Assembly: GCA_017615955.1 (NCBI GenBank) | Contig: JAFZZD010000028.1 | Coordinates: 1 to 7,201, forward strand | Length of the DNA: 7,201 nt | DNA from: Victivallales bacterium | Lineage (GTDB): Bacteria > Verrucomicrobiota > Lentisphaeria > Oligosphaerales > Oligosphaeraceae | Direction: 5' to 3' | Shown: positions 5,807-7,201 of the stretch, in pieces | Layout: the number at the start of each line of letters is the position of its first letter | Position numbering within the stretch: the stretch's first letter is position 1 | The notes under the pieces: model-generated | What the model was told of the DNA's origin: nothing | The model's input: the letters and a program-made list of their open reading frames with translations, nothing else | Database searches by the model: none | Program-made: the position numbers and the translations under genes

Positions 5807-7045
5807 ATGGAAATACTGGAGATGGCCCGCCGCGCGAAGGAAGCCTCGCGCCAACTGAATGCCGCATCAGGCAAGATGCGGGCAGATGCATTGAACCGCA
5901 TGTGCCTGAAACTGGAGGAATGCAAGCAGGAACTTATGAAGGCAAATGAGGAGGATTTGGCAGCCGCGCCCGATTTGTCGCCTTCATTCCAGAAGCGCCT
6001 TCAAGTCACGGAGAAGATATTCACCTACATGCTGAAGCGCCTTCAGGAGGCGGCTGCCTTGCCTGACCCAGTGGGGCGCATTCTTGACGGGCGCACCATG
6101 CCCTCTGGCCTGCAAGTCAGCAAGGTCTCCATGCCTATTGGCGTGGTGGCCATCATCTACGAGGCGCGTCCCAATGTCACCACGGATGCGGCAGCAGTCG
6201 CATTGAAGAGCGGCAATGCCGTCATTCTCAAAGGCGGTTCTGAATCCATACGCACAAACCGCGTTCTGGCACGCGCAATGCGTGAGGCCGTGGTGGAGGC
6301 GGGGCTTCCAGAGGATACAGTGCAGCTCATTGACCGCACGGACCACGAGGCTGTGGCTGAACTTCTCAAGCAAGACGCATACGTGGATCTGATCATACCA
6401 CGCGGCGGAAAACAACTTATACGGGCGGTGTCCGAAGGCACGCGCATTCCCGTGCTGAAGCATTATGACGGCATCTGCCACCAGTATGTGGCTCCAGATG
6501 CTGACGAGGCAAAGGCAGTGCCAGTGATCGTGAACTCCAAATGCCAACGTGTGGAGGTATGCAATGCATTGGAGACGCTGCTGGTTGATGCGGCCTGCGC
6601 GCAACGTCTTTTGCCGCCAATCGCGGCGGCACTGAAGGAGCAAGGCGTGGAATTGCGAGGCTGCCCGCAAACATGCGCACTAGTTCCAGGCTGCATTCCC
6701 GCCACGGAGGAGGACTGGGGCACGGAATATCTGGCACCCATACTGTCCATAAAGGTCGTGAACGGCATAGACGAGGCAATGGCGCACATCGCGCACTATG
6801 GTTCAGGGCATACTGACGGCATCATCACCGAATCCCTTGCGCTTTCACGCAAGTTCATCGCGGGCGTGGATTCCGCATCCGTGCTGGTGAACGCATCCAC
6901 GCGCCTGTCAGGCGGTGGCGACTACGGCATGGGCGCAGTGGTGGGCATCAGCACAGACCGCCTGCACGCCAGGGGTCCCGTCGGTCCAGAGGAACTCTGC
7001 ACATACAAATGGGTAGCCATCGGCAACGGCACCCTCCGTGACTAA
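5807..7045 (+). CDS. proA: Glutamate-5-semialdehyde dehydrogenase (gamma-glutamyl phosphate reductase)
   Basis: ProA reduces gamma-glutamyl phosphate to glutamate-5-semialdehyde with NADPH, the second step of proline synthesis, in the cytoplasm. The 412-residue length is normal for the family (about 415). Hallmarks are all present in order: YEARPNVTTDAAAVALKSGN (118-137), IIPRGGKQLI (196-205), HYDGICHQYV (219-228) and EVCNALETLLV with the catalytic Cys252. Further along are GTEYLAPILSIKVV (305-318), HTDGIITE (335-342), VNASTRLSGGGDYGMG (361-376) and ISTDRLHARGPVGPEELCTYKW (381-402). The start is set by the GAGGAG site upstream. proB, often adjacent, is not in the window; it may lie elsewhere. 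The gene follows a repeat array by about 95 bp and is followed by another repeat, so it looks monocistronic here. No frameshift or missing key residue is seen. Confidence 0.97.
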   Translation: MEILEMARRAKEASRQLNAASGKMRADALNRMCLKLEECKQELMKANEEDLAAAPDLSPSFQKRLQVTEKIFTYMLKRLQEAAALPDPVGRILDGRTMPSGLQVSKVSMPIGVVAIIYEARPNVTTDAAAVALKSGNAVILKGGSESIRTNRVLARAMREAVVEAGLPEDTVQLIDRTDHEAVAELLKQDAYVDLIIPRGGKQLIRAVSEGTRIPVLKHYDGICHQYVAPDADEAKAVPVIVNSKCQRVEVCNALETLLVDAACAQRLLPPIAAALKEQGVELRGCPQTCALVPGCIPATEEDWGTEYLAPILSIKVVNGIDEAMAHIAHYGSGHTDGIITESLALSRKFIAGVDSASVLVNASTRLSGGGDYGMGAVVGISTDRLHARGPVGPEELCTYKWVAIGNGTLRD

Positions 7046-7048
7046 TCC

Positions 7049-7073
7049 AACGCAGAGACGCAGAGGCGCAGAG
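7049..7073. repeat. GCAGAGGCGCAGAG repeat copy downstream of proA
   Basis: Starting 3 bp after the proA stop, the sequence reads AACGCAGAGACGCAGAGGCG and continues CAGAG. It contains the same GCAGAGGCGCAGAG core as the three tandem copies at 4064-4131. Here it is a single extended copy without T-runs. Both occurrences sit immediately downstream of a stop codon. Confidence 0.75.
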
Positions 7074-7079
7074 GTAGTA

Positions 7080-7201
7080 GCGACGGCGTCCTCGCCGTCG
7101 CACCAATGGCATGCATTTTGCTAGGAACGTGCAACGATAGCGTTGTGCAACGAGTCCCCCCCTTACGAGAGGCGTGCCCTGGGTGCGACGGCGAGGACGC
7201 C
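7080..7201. repeat. Inverted-repeat element truncated by the window edge
   Basis: GGCGTCCTCGCCGTCGCACC (7085-7104) has an exact 20-bp reverse complement at 7182-7201, the last base of the window, so the arm may continue. The left arm also folds on itself: GCGACGGCG (7080-7088) pairs with CGCCGTCGC (7093-7101) around TCCT. Inside are two direct copies of GTGCAACGA (7129-7137 and 7145-7153) with a CAACG/CGTTG pair between them. The structure is like a small non-autonomous element (MITE-like) or a folded RNA; no transposase is visible. Confidence 0.65.

Overview
The window is bacterial DNA with about five protein genes and unusually repeat-rich spacers. The genes have sigma70-like promoters and moderately high GC. 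Two genes have strong Shine-Dalgarno sites, while the first two genes of the main operon have none. The unusual combination of a cytoplasmic S9-type hydrolase, an uncharacterised beta-propeller, a GHL6-like TIM-barrel hydrolase and a sugar phosphate isomerase/epimerase-like protein recalls gene content of the PVC group (Lentisphaerae/Victivallales or Kiritimatiellota). This placement is an inference from protein style and repeat-laden spacers, not a proof.

Layout. Positions 1-250 hold a 43-bp tandem repeat with palindromic cores and a perfect GC-rich hairpin. A promoter (253-280) with an overlapping 13-bp palindrome then leads into a plus-strand three-gene operon. Its genes are an alpha/beta hydrolase (317-1261), a seven-repeat beta-propeller (1270-2361) and a putative glycoside hydrolase (2358-4058). 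The first gap is 8 bp and the second junction is a 4-bp ATGA overlap. A 22-bp repeat in three tandem copies (4064-4131) separates the operon from a convergent minus-strand xylose-isomerase-like TIM barrel gene (4150-4977). That gene has a clear SD and a promoter at 5012-5040 with an inverted repeat over its -10 box. The roughly 830-bp spacer that follows holds a cluster of four TTTTATAG boxes (5251-5312) and a REP-like array of 90/134/130-bp units (5348-5710). proA (5807-7045) comes next. The window ends in another copy of the GCAGAGGCGCAGAG repeat and a long inverted-repeat element cut by the window edge (7080-7201).

How the parts fit. The three operon genes have no visible signal peptides, so they probably act in the cytoplasm on imported carbohydrate or glycoconjugate fragments. 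One is a carbohydrate-active TIM barrel, one an esterase/peptidase-like hydrolase and one a propeller of unknown role. The convergent isomerase/epimerase-like protein could belong to the same catabolic capability, but has its own promoter. proA (proline biosynthesis) is a housekeeping gene that merely adjoins. I see no CRISPR array, tRNA, rRNA, transposase or phage gene. The most unusual content is the set of repeat families and the uncharacterised hydrolase-propeller-glycosidase operon.
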